Assembly (NCBI GenBank): GCA_030562195.1
Contig: CM060199.1
Span: 10,002,338 to 10,066,337, forward strand
DNA from: Nipponacmea schrenckii
Taxonomy: Eukaryota > Mollusca > Gastropoda > Lottiidae
Length of the DNA: 64,000 nucleotides
Reading direction: 5' to 3'
Shown here in pieces: positions 38,301 to 49,100 of the stretch (positions are counted from its first letter, which is position 1; every line of letters starts with the position of its first letter). The notes beneath the pieces were generated by a model. It did no database searches, was not told where the DNA came from, and saw only the letters and a program-made list of their open reading frames with translations. The position numbers were made by a program, and so were the translations under genes.

Positions 38301-39272
38301 CCAGTTATTCGACAATTCGTTTTGAAATAATTCTTTTACACAAAATGGAGCAGGGAGAGAAGCAGAAAATTAAAATGGTGCAAATCGATGATATCAGTGC
38401 TCCCAAAACAAATAACAAGTACAGAAATCTTAACAATCATTGTAAGGTCCGATTTTTTTCAAATAACAGAAGATACTCACTGAGGAAGACACAGGCACAA
38501 GCAATAGTTCCAAGATTATAAATCTGTATTTAATCTCTTTGGGTCATCAACCATAGTTAGATCTACACATAGAGAACATGCTGCAGTGATTGTTTCTAGT
38601 GATCTGGTCGACAACTGATGTTTTGGTAGTCTTACTCTAATGGTTTTAAATCAATATATATATAATTAAGATTGGAGATGAACATAGACCGACCTGAGAG
38701 CTCTGTCAATATCTATAAAACATCCAGTCTTAATGAAATATTGTCTTAACACTTCTATTATTCAATTGTGTTTTAAGGGTTATCTTGTCTTGGACCGTGT
38801 CAGAGTGACCGATTTGGAATATCGCATTGACCCGATCCGATGGTCTGGTATGTGCGTTTCCACGCGTCTAGTAATGTTGTCCGAGTGATATGTATACAGA
38901 CACTCATAGAGCTGCATAAAAAAGGATACTTATCGTCCATAATCTCATTTGATTATTTTAAGACCCAATAATCACATCAGTAACAATATCAAAAACGTGA
39001 AGTCCAGGAATACATAGAGCTCATACTTGCAAACGTAAAAAGCTTTTTTATGCTTCTGTGTCTAGAATGACATTGCATCTAGCGCAGAGAATTATCGGTC
39101 ATGATCTATCAACAATTTCAGAGTTGTAATTTGAAATAACCAATAACCAACAGTATCAAAAATACAAGTCCTGTTAGGAAAAATCAAACATATATAGGTA
39201 AATGTAAAGCAAATGCCGCTATTGTATTTGGTCCTAATGAGAGTATAAAGAATACACATACCTGCGGTGAAT

Positions 39273-39383
39273 CTACTGTATGAAAGTATTGAAAATTACC
39301 TACGAGCATCCCGATTGATCCCCAACATTAACTACTAGATGAAAGTGCTGCAGGTTCCCGAAGAGTATCCGATAGATCCAGGC
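39273..39383. repeat. 59-bp tandem duplication, diverged
   Basis: Copy 1 begins CTACTGTATGAAAGT at 39273, copy 2 begins CTACTAGATGAAAGT at 39332. Both go on to a CATCCCGATTGATCC / TATCCGATAGATCC segment. Roughly 70 percent alike by eye. Confidence 0.6.
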
Positions 39384-40082
39384 TGAGAGACTGAAGATAA
39401 TGATATATCCTTGGTTAGGTGTAGGTGAAGTCATTTATATGGATTGATCCAAACTAAGGATTAGACCACCTGTGTTCTGTAACGATGAAACATTCCTGTC
39501 ATCTAACAGTATTTGAAATCCTCAGAAAGAATGTCTTTATGGCATAATTCTATCTTTACAAGATTTATAGTAAATGTATTACAGATTAATAGCAAAGGTG
39601 CTGACATGCATTAGGGAACTCCTGGTCAAGAACTGGTGGATATGGTTTAAGTAGGTTAGGAGACAAGGATGGTTTGCATCCGAGGTGTTGACATTTGCGT
39701 CAATCTCTAGAAGTGGTTCTCCGGAGCATTTAGACGGAGAATTTGTCTCGGATCTGAAACCCGATCAAGCTAATGAACATTCAGATAATTTGTGAAATTA
39801 ATGAATTATCTCTGAGGATTATTAGTCGTCGGTGAAGGAGGGAAAATTAGTTATGAGTTTTATAAGGGGTTCAAAAGGGACAGCAGTGTATTCATACTAG
39901 TGGGTGTCTAATCGCTTAAGGAGCTGTCGCATGTCTCCCATACAAATACTATCGTCTCAAGACATTCCTATAGTTTTGCAGACAAATTCAATAATTGTTT
40001 TATCGTTCTCACACGTCCACTCGGATATCTAATCATCAAGATGACCACTTCACACTGGTATAATGACCACTAAGGGTCGGTC

Positions 40083-40102
40083 TTGACGCACGAGTGCGTC
40101 AA
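40083..40102. promoter_or_regulatory. Perfect 9-bp inverted repeat, TGACG-type
   Basis: TTGACGCAC, spacer GA, then GTGCGTCAA. The outer TGACG halves resemble bZIP half-sites. It lies just right of two ATGACCACT words (40041-40049 and 40063-40071). Confidence 0.35.
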
Positions 40103-43100
40103 CGTGAGACAATGGGATACAATAGTGGACACCGAACCCGCGACCGAAACACACTAACATGGTTAATAGAGCCAATGGTTGAATGACCATTGAGAAGTTT
40201 TGACAAATGAATGAGATGATTAAAGCCGACTGGACCCTGGACACTAGTTAGAAATTACGTTTGTATGAGCTGAGATAGTCACCTTATGCAACTAGTCCTG
40301 ATATGAAGCTGGTAGGAGATAGGCGAATAGGCGATGCACAAAGTGTGGTATAGGCCACAGTAGGGGTTGATGGTTTGCACGATGTTTCATTTGAGCAATG
40401 TAATTTTAATACATGTATATATCATTACAGGGTTGTATAGGGTTCTTGATCATTCCTTCTTAGTGAGCGTTTCTTGATAAATAAAATATCTACTTTTGAA
40501 TTCAAAATATGCATCATTCTCAAAAATTCCTGTTTTACAGAAACTATATCGATATCAGAACTGATTTCAACCAAATATTCAAATGATTCAACAAATATTG
40601 GTAAAGTATACCTAAATCCCGTCGAGTGGGTTCTGACGTCCAATTCCTCTATCTTAGACATGAACAATGCGTTAATTTCTAGAGTCAGTTTTTAATCTAA
40701 TGCCACTTTTTATAGAATAAAGATCTTTGGTACAGAATGTGGTAAGAGCTGGTGGAGAAAGGGAAGGCAGTATTGACAATGAACTATCGTCAAATATTTT
40801 ATTGAAAGCGCAAAATAAATGTTTACTTCACTAACGACAAACAACTAGAGAAAAACAATATAAAAACTATCTCTATAGTCCTCGAGCTCTATTGTCTTTC
40901 ATATTAAGTCAACTTTTTGCACCACCATTTGTTTATGCTTTCAATTGTTCTGTTTCATTTTTTATCATAAAAACTACCCAAGAATTTCGATTTTTTATAC
41001 AATTGATTTTTAAGGACGATGATTTTTTTTTAGTTTATGACTTTGTGGAATGTGGAATTACAAAACAATACTGATTGATTTGCATGCCAAATACACTGTT
41101 TTAAGTCAACAATATATATACCAAGATCTCAGCAGTCACTTTCGGATACAGGCACGTTAGGGCTTGAGAACACTACGTACGATTTAGATTGCTTTGCAGA
41201 CTATATCAACTATACAAAAAGCTGCTCATGGTTGGGGGCTAAACCGTCATCCGTGTTAAGTTTCTGCTGCACTTGAAGAGCTAAGGCAAAGCAATCGAAA
41301 AGATGTCAAAACACGAGAGATAACTCTGGAAATTCAAAATAAAGTTCCACTTCCCTACAACAAATTTCCTCCAAATTCAAACCCATATGATTATCTCGTC
41401 AATGATTGCGTCGTAATCAATCCAAGTTCATAATTACAAAGACACAAGCACATCTCGAACAGCAGTCATTAAGTACGAGTGGGATTTGTTAAGCAGTGGA
41501 GGGCTGTTCTGACGTAAGTTCAGGATTGCATGAGGTAATAATACATTCCATCAGAATGCGATAAACAAAATACTGAGCTACGACATGAGTAATCGACAAA
41601 ATTGTCAGCTATCCAATCTATCGAGTAAGTTGATAATTCTAGGTGTGGGGCGCGAAGGGTCACTAAAGGTGCATATTAGACATATTAAATCACGTTCAAC
41701 CATTTACATTTAGATATAAAACGCAAGAAATAAATTGAAGATTATGTACCTTTTGGATTGGGTGTGTCAGCGTGGTTGGTGAGTAGTGCCAAATTTAATT
41801 TAAACTTACTGGAAACGTCTTGAACATTTATATAAAATCGATGAAAACTAAAGGACCATTGGTTCATGCTAGATATTGTAAATGTTTTAAACCTTGTCCA
41901 GTGAGAGTCAAGCCAGTACAATATTTCTAACATTTTCCCTTGTAATGCCGATTACTATTTAGTTTTACTGCAACGAATCATAAAGTTGCGATTCGATACA
42001 CTAAACGATTCTCATCAAATCGCGATTCATTTCTTAAAAGGTCTAAAGGTACTGCAAAAATGGGTATTTTTTTTTTTAATGTAACAATTAAGAACACGTG
42101 AGAACAGTTAGAAGTAAAACATTGTCAAAAATATTCTTGATCTTTGAGGTCAGATATTTTTTGTAAATTCTGTTTTTGTTAAAATTATACTTAAAAAATC
42201 AAATCAAGACAGAATTCCTTGATGCACGAGGATTTTGGTCATTCAATATATGTCATTGATATCAAAGGGAGTTAATAAGTAATTACGATTATATACAACC
42301 AATGCATCGACAAGACGATAGTTGCAGCCCTGCTTTTTTTAGAACAATTTTAACCAATAATTTTAGATACTGTCCTACGGATACTTTATGGTATTATACT
42401 ATCAATTTTAAGAGCAAAATATTTTTCCTTGTGGCGTTTTACACCAACCACTATCGATTATCAATATTGACACACGCTACCACCTTTAAGAATTAAAGAT
42501 AACATCAGATTGGATTGCAGTTTATTGTATATTTTCATACACAGTATGCTCGATAGGTATAGCATGATAAAAACCTACATAACCTTACAATGTAACTTGA
42601 TTTCAACTTGCTACGGTGATAAATATTTGGAAATGTTTAGATGCCCTGATAGCATCAAATTTCGGTCTTTTGATATCATACCAATCAGCTGTATGTATTT
42701 TGCAAGGGCTTTGAGCGATTCTGATAGTTTCTAACTAATTGAAGATAAAGCTGAAAACATAACACTAACTGTATTTAGCATTTTAAGCGTTCCTTAAATA
42801 TTGGCCGCAGCTAAATAAGTAGTCAATAACGTATTTATTAAATCTCCGTTCAAAGTAACACAAATTTTAATGTACACATACGAGGTGCTGCAAGGTTACT
42901 ATATACACCCCTGTTTTTACGTTATTGTATATGATATTCTCAATACTAACACCAATGTATGATAGCCTTATAGGTGGATGCCACAAGATAAATCTTTCGT
43001 TTTTTAAATCAAGTGTCAAAAGCACTATCAATTGCAAAAATTTAATGATCAATTTCAACAAAATAAAAAAAAAAGAGTTGTGTAGGTTTACTTTAAGTTG

Positions 43101-43122
43101 ATTTTTCTCTGTTACTAATTAA

Positions 43123-43136
43123 ATATATATATATAT
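43123..43136. repeat. (AT)7 microsatellite
   Basis: Seven AT units, no other features. Confidence 0.8.
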
Positions 43137-45067
43137 AAGAGAATTAACACCTGGTCTACAAAACGCACATGTTATGCACGTGTTAATCTATAGGGATATA
43201 CTTGACAATACTGAACATAAGTAAAATATGTTTTACATGGTATATAGAACAAACTATTATACTTTGATACTTCCGTATACATGTATTTATAACTTTTCAT
43301 TGGCCTTTCTCTTTCATTCATAATGTGTTATATTTAGAATCGGGAAGGTATAGTGGGTGGGATTAACGCTTCGATAATCCTCATCAGACTAGGAAAATTA
43401 TTCTTCCGTTTACTTTATTTATAAAATGTAAATTTAACAACGGGAAAGTTTAATGTTTTTAATCAATCAACCCAAAGAATAAACATATCAAATTTGTGGG
43501 CGATGGTGAGTTCTTGTCTTTATGACTCCTTTGAAATGAAACACAAGTTTTAAGTTTGGAAGCAAAAACACAATAGTTTATGTTCTAACAGGAATTGTCC
43601 TTATCCATCTTTGTCAGCCTTCTCAACTTCACTGGAAATTTCCCAAATTTGAAGTGTCTGGGATGAAGTTTCCCAGGCAGTTAGGTCTACCCTGATTCAC
43701 CCCAAGAAGACAGCTGAACATGAAATTCTTAATGTATTATTTGATAAAACTTGAGGTCAAAACAACGAAGACAACGGAGCATTATGACATTACATGAATT
43801 GTGTGACCAAAAAAACTTTTATTTGACGAGAGACGCGAGGAATTTCTACAATTCTAACCCTTTCAATTTCAAAGAAAATCTTTTAATTAAACAATTTTAT
43901 TGGGATTGAATTGGTGAGAAAAGTCAATAAACAATTTTTCTGTAACCACAAGCATATGTCGCGGAATTTTGAATTTGTCCGAAGCCTTTTAGTCAATAGT
44001 AAAGCATTTCTTCTACCAAAACATAAAGGAAAATGCTTACACTCAAAAAAAGTAAACAGGTTAGTCTTTGTTTTTGTTTATATATGAATTGAATATTCAA
44101 AAGGCGATTGTTACTATTTTTAGTTTTATGTGTATGATTGAAAATGACGTCAAGATAAGAAATTTACATACCTTAAAACATTATTACAGCTAGCACAAAT
44201 ATCCTTTTAGATATAAATAACATTTCCATAACATAGCCTATTATCTTAAAACACATTCGAAAATGGACAACTTCTGTGGGACTATCAACAAAAATACGTA
44301 AATTTTCACGGGTTTTTGCAATATCGAATTTCAATTATGTTTCAATAAGTAATATATATTTATAAAGATAACTATTTGATTATGTTGTTCGCCAGGCGAT
44401 TTGTTTTGTATTTGATGATTCTACTTGAATTAAGGTGTAATAATAGAACTTTACGTCATCTCAGACAACTTTCTCACGCTCTTTATCACTATTTGCATAT
44501 ATTTATAGCCCAATGGTAAGGGTCGTAGGTCCACAAGTTTTCCACTTATTTAGTTGTTATCGCCTTCGATTAATTAATCCGAAAGTTTCAACTCGTTGAC
44601 CATTGTAGAGTATCATCAAAGATTACGGCGTCTGGTTCAATTGTTAAGGAATCGTGCTCTTGTTTTCATTTCATCTGCTTTTATCCGAAAGTTTCAATTT
44701 GTCAACTGATTATTCCATTTTGAATATCAGCAAGGCTTACGATGGCCAACTTGAAGGGTGAGAAATGGAATTGGTGTAACCTTTCTCAACTCATCCATAG
44801 TCGATAGTCGATTAAGACATATACACACCCACACAGCTTTCGGATTAATATTTATCAATTACATAGCCTTTAATCAAAAGAACTGAATAGGTGACGACCT
44901 TATTCATTCTTACAGCCACTCCTGGTATACTTCATACCCAATTGTTAAAATCAGGGTTCCCACACCACCCAATAGTTATATATAGACCTACGTTGAGATA
45001 AAAAGATATGTTTGATATCAAAAGCTGAATGGTCTCTTACAATTGAATCCCGATTTTTATCTCCATA

Positions 45068-45091
45068 TTTTTTTTTTTTTTTTTTTTTTTT
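45068..45091. repeat. 24-base T homopolymer
   Basis: Uninterrupted T run, the longest homopolymer noticed in the window. It could be the poly(A) tail of a minus-strand retroposed sequence, but no parent or target-site duplication was recognised. Confidence 0.85.
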
Positions 45092-45468
45092 GAGTGGAAT
45101 ATGACGAAAATTATGAGATTTAATATTTTTGATAGAAATATTTGTATTAACCGTGACTATTGCCTCATGGCTAAGTTTAGAATTGCCAAACTCAAAATCA
45201 AAGTGATATCTTACATTTTTTCGGGACATGATGTAAGACTCCAGAAAAGGCGTGGGAACCAAAACTATTTTGAATTTACACAGACTTTCCAGAACAAAAA
45301 TTTTAAAATTTATTTTTAGAGCTGATATGTATCCTTTATCGAGCATTCCGGAAGTAAAATATATATATTGACCTTGAACATTTCATTTTGGTCTACCTCA
45401 AGGTTATTTGTATTTAGTAAGTAACGGTCAACTAATCCTTCAATGGCATATTAGAAGCACAGGTATAG

Positions 45469-45574
45469 ATAAATAAGAACAATTATTATGGATATACACT
45501 TCTAGAATATTTATTACTTATATTACTAATAAATATTCTAGAAGTGTATATCCATAATAATTGTTCTTATTTAT
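45469..45574. repeat. Perfect 48-bp inverted repeat (hairpin or foldback)
   Basis: Arm 45469-45516 and arm 45527-45574 are perfect reverse complements, separated by 10 bp (CTTATATTAC). The arms are AT-rich and contain TCTAGA and ATTATGGATATAC. Just outside, AACGGTCAACT occurs on both sides (from 45423 and from 45574), as a direct repeat. Perfect arms imply a recent origin, gene-conversion-like repair or a copying artefact. Confidence 0.9.
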
Positions 45575-45689
45575 AACGGTCAACTGATCTCAATTTCTAT
45601 TGTTAAAGTTTTGAAGATTAGTGGTAACTGAACAAAACTCATCACTATCTTCTGACTACCTTTAAAAGCAGGGTCACTGTTAATCTGTT

Positions 45690-45748
45690 CATTAAGTGTA
45701 CCAGTAGCGGTTAATTCACAGAACTACTGACTGTCGAAGTTTTCTCAT
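45690..45748 (+). other. Candidate non-coding leader exon of a plus-strand gene
   Basis: TTTAAAAGC at 45661 could act as a TATA-like element and TTCATTA near 45688 as an initiator. The stretch ends in a good donor, CTCAT|GTAAGT, at 45748/45749. The next acceptor to the right is that of the exon at 46097. The start is a guess. Confidence 0.25.
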
Positions 45749-46096
45749 GTAAGTTGCAAATACAAATACTATCTACTATAAAAATGCACATTGATTGAGG
45801 GGACGAGTACCTTGTTTTTTTAGGAAAATGAAAGTGAGTTCCAAAGAGGAGAAGCAATTCTAAGAATCCTATTTTGAAACTATGAAGCGTTTGGTATAAT
45901 TTTAATAGTATTTTTTTTCCTTTGGGTCTTTTGAGGGATGATTGGTCACTTACAAGGGGAAATACTAATTAGTAATAGTATGATGTCTTTATAGTACCAT
46001 ACAGCTAGTAGCCTATATTAGGAGTGAGGATGCAAGTGTTATATATAAGGTATCAGGAAAATGTTACTGACCTGATCTGAACATTTTATTTTGCAG

Positions 46097-46193
46097 TAGA
46101 AGATGGTGGATACAAGATAAAGGAAGATAATCGGCTATAATCCATCCTGGTATGGAGATAAGTGATCTCATTTCACAATGTCAAGATCAAACT
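46097..46193 (+). CDS. Candidate first coding exon of an unidentified plus-strand gene
   Basis: Bounded by a strong acceptor (ACATTTTATTTTGCAG) and a strong donor (AACT|GTAAGT). An ATG at 46152 has G at -3 and G at +4 and an in-frame TAA upstream at 46128-46130. It opens 14 codons, MEISDLISQCQDQT, ending in phase 0. A 5-codon upstream ORF begins at ATGGTGG. The peptide is not recognised. The exon lies at the left border of the CpG-depleted zone, which supports a transcribed gene body to its right. Coding status is inference; it could be wholly 5' UTR. Confidence 0.4.
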
Positions 46194-49100
46194 GTAAGTT
46201 AATCCTTTAATCAATACAATAATCCACTTTCAGGAGCCAATCTGGAAGAAAAAAGATACAAATCAAAATTCTGATTTTGACCTAATGTTGTATAAGGTAA
46301 GGTAATGTTTCTTGAAAAAACCAACAGTGTACTTAAAATCCCAAACTTCTTGTCCACTGTACCATCAAAAATACCAATAAAATATTTAAATAAAAACAAT
46401 ATCACCAAGCCATTCCCCTCAACAAATTATTTCTTTCCAAACTCAAACCTTTTTATCCCTGAAAATTCAATGCCTTTAAGTTCATTAAGTCTGTCCAATT
46501 TTTGAAAAATTAAAACTTTTAGTGATATATCATCAAATCATACTTTATGAATGAAGATTAAATAAGAGTTGCCAGATTTATTAGTAATGTAAAGTTACGT
46601 GAGTTCTAATAATAACTTGAAATTCTAGCCGATTCTTTAATTCTGAGAATTCCTGGCAGGCTGTTAGATAGGATGATAAGTGCTGAACTATGTTTATAGA
46701 AGCTTCTTTAAATAAATGAAATTAACCAAGTTTCCCATAAAACATAAGATTTTCATGTTTGTTTTTCCTTTTTTTATTTTTTGAAGTTAAAACCTTTTGG
46801 ATATAATCTTGAACTGTGAAATAAATCAGAGTTACTGTTATGTTATATTACTGTACTGTGATAAATGGTTTGGAAAGAAAATGTTATTGTAGCTCACATT
46901 GATAAGTTTAAAGTATGAGTGCCAATATTTACCTCCTATATTTTACATTTTTCAAATCCTTTGTACTTTTTAAAGGGGTCTTTACCCCTAAATCTGAAGG
47001 GAAAAGTGGCAAGCTTTCACTGAGGATATTTCAGTAGTTCACCAAATGTTAGTGGTATGTTGTTATAGAAACAAGGCACAGATTCAGATATTGAAATTTT
47101 CTGTACCTTTACTTCTAGAGTTAGCAGCCATGCCATGTTGTAGTGAAAGTTTATGAAAGTTGCAATTGTTTTGTTTGCCGATTGTGAATACACAGTTATT
47201 GATAGGCGGGGCTATTATATTATCAAACACAACTAATCCCACCATAACAACACTCCATTGTTTAACATAAAATTTACAACATAGTTTTGCAATTTTGGCA
47301 TGTCAAGTCATCTTTGAATTCTACCATATTTGATTGTGTCTCATGCTCAAACTGCGTCTGGTATTTTCACAATTTAATGTTGATGGTGGTTGAAACTTAA
47401 ATTCGATCCACTGATTGGTTGTCCAATCAATGAGCCAGATTAAATAATGGTATGGTGTCTGTTTCATTAGAAGAAACATTATTAAAAATCGGGTGTACAT
47501 AGCAGCCATGTTGGCTCAGTTTTTTCAGGGTTGCACTGCACAATAAGGTATTATTATCTAGGATAGAATACATGGATGTTGCTTATATTACATTAAAATA
47601 AGTCAGGATTAGGTGCTAGGGTATAGTATATATTGTAGTTTAATATGATCAGAATGGTATGGAAATTAAGGATTTTCAATTATTAACTCAATTAGTTCAT
47701 TGCAATCACCCCTCAGTGAAATATTATATCACTATAAGCACAAACAGTAAGTAAAATGACACCTTATTTTATCACTTTAATATCACATTCATATGATAGG
47801 TCTTGAATCAAGACTTTTGATATCCTGAGGCCCCGATTAGAAAAAAAAATATCAACAGGACAGATTATTGAGTAGCCCATCACAATAACCAGGTGAGGAG
47901 AAACCAGGCATGCCATCTTATCTATCATACCTTATCAGGTGTTCCAAACCTTAAAGCTTCTCAATTGAGCTCAAAATAAACAAAACTCCATTTGATAATG
48001 ACAAGAATTAATTTCAAGGCTCTCACAATTACAAAAATGTTGTCAGTATCTTTCTCTCAGTCAGTTTTCAGTATTTTGCTTATAATAATGTGAATTGTAA
48101 GGAGATTAAAGTTAATAAAAGCTATATTTGAAATATCTGTAACACTTGTTTAACATCAATAGGGCTATTGTTACAAAATATCTTTGAAGTTACTAACAAG
48201 GCTTAGAAAACCAATATCAAGTTATTTATTTGTAATTTTTGATATAGGAAAAAATATAAAGGTGTGAAAATGGTTATGAAAATATTTAAAATTTTAAATA
48301 ATTTTCCATAAATCAAATTTTTAAAAGAAGTTTTACAATTAAAGTTGGTTTGAAATAATTATTATGAATTATAAAATACATTCTCCATCTTTGGGCTTCA
48401 TTATTTTTTTTAAATATGGTCAATTCGTATGTGACTTAAAATTTCACCTCTGGTCTGTTGACAATAAGAATTTTCCATCTGTGCTCTGTAACCTGCATGA
48501 CTTTTGTTGCTGAAAGAAAGCTTGTCTGCATAACCAATGAATTTCTTATTAATTTATTATACACTGTCTTAGAAAATAAGCCAAGCTTTAAGAATCAGTC
48601 AGGGACGCAGTAATAAAAAATGATAAATTCAAAGGTGAAAATTCCATCTTTGAAGTACTTGAAGTTTTTATTTGAAGAAAATATTTTGTATGGTATATTG
48701 ACTACATACCTAGTAAAAAATACTCAGTTCTTTAATCTGCCCAAATCAAAAGAATTTGTATATTCTTTGATTAATCAAATTTACCTTTAAGATGTAGGGA
48801 CATGTACTGCTGTAGTCAGATGATGGACAGGGTCCTTAATTCTAACTGACCAGAATGGTTTGAAATCTGGTGAAACTGGACATGTTACTTGTCGACTCAG
48901 CCCATGTTGTAAATAAGTTGTGGTATAATTTTAGATGAAATTTGATTTATTGCTTATTTTAATGACCAGTGAAGATATATATTAGATTTTGAAAGCCTTA
49001 TATAGATATTTACTTGGTTTAGGGGGAGAAATATTGTGATAACTCTAGTTATTTCGAGATTTAAATTAGCTTTAAGTTTCTGATTTTTTATATTTTTGAG

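Larger units (their letters stand above)
40005..45259. promoter_or_regulatory. Cluster of five Su(H)/CSL consensus sites
   Basis: Exact matches to YGTGRGAAM: 40005-40013 (minus), 42097-42105 (plus), 44470-44478 (minus), 44956-44964 (minus, TGTGGGAAC) and 45251-45259 (plus, CGTGGGAAC). The last three fall within 790 bp. CSL is the DNA-binding partner of the Notch intracellular domain. The cluster ends about 0.5-0.9 kb before the candidate exons of a plus-strand gene. Confidence 0.4.
35000..45400. other. Upstream non-coding desert, right part
   Basis: No supportable coding sequence. Contains the Su(H) site cluster (40005-45259), a short palindrome at 40083, a 59-bp duplication at 39273, an (AT)7 run at 43123-43136 and a 24-T homopolymer. 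CpG density remains ordinary (27 CpG by hand count in 44001-45020), in contrast to the DNA to the right. Confidence 0.5.

Noticed and set aside
44951..45346. 131-codon minus-strand frame with a poly-Lys run
   Set aside because: The Lys run is the 24-T homopolymer; the rest has no family features.
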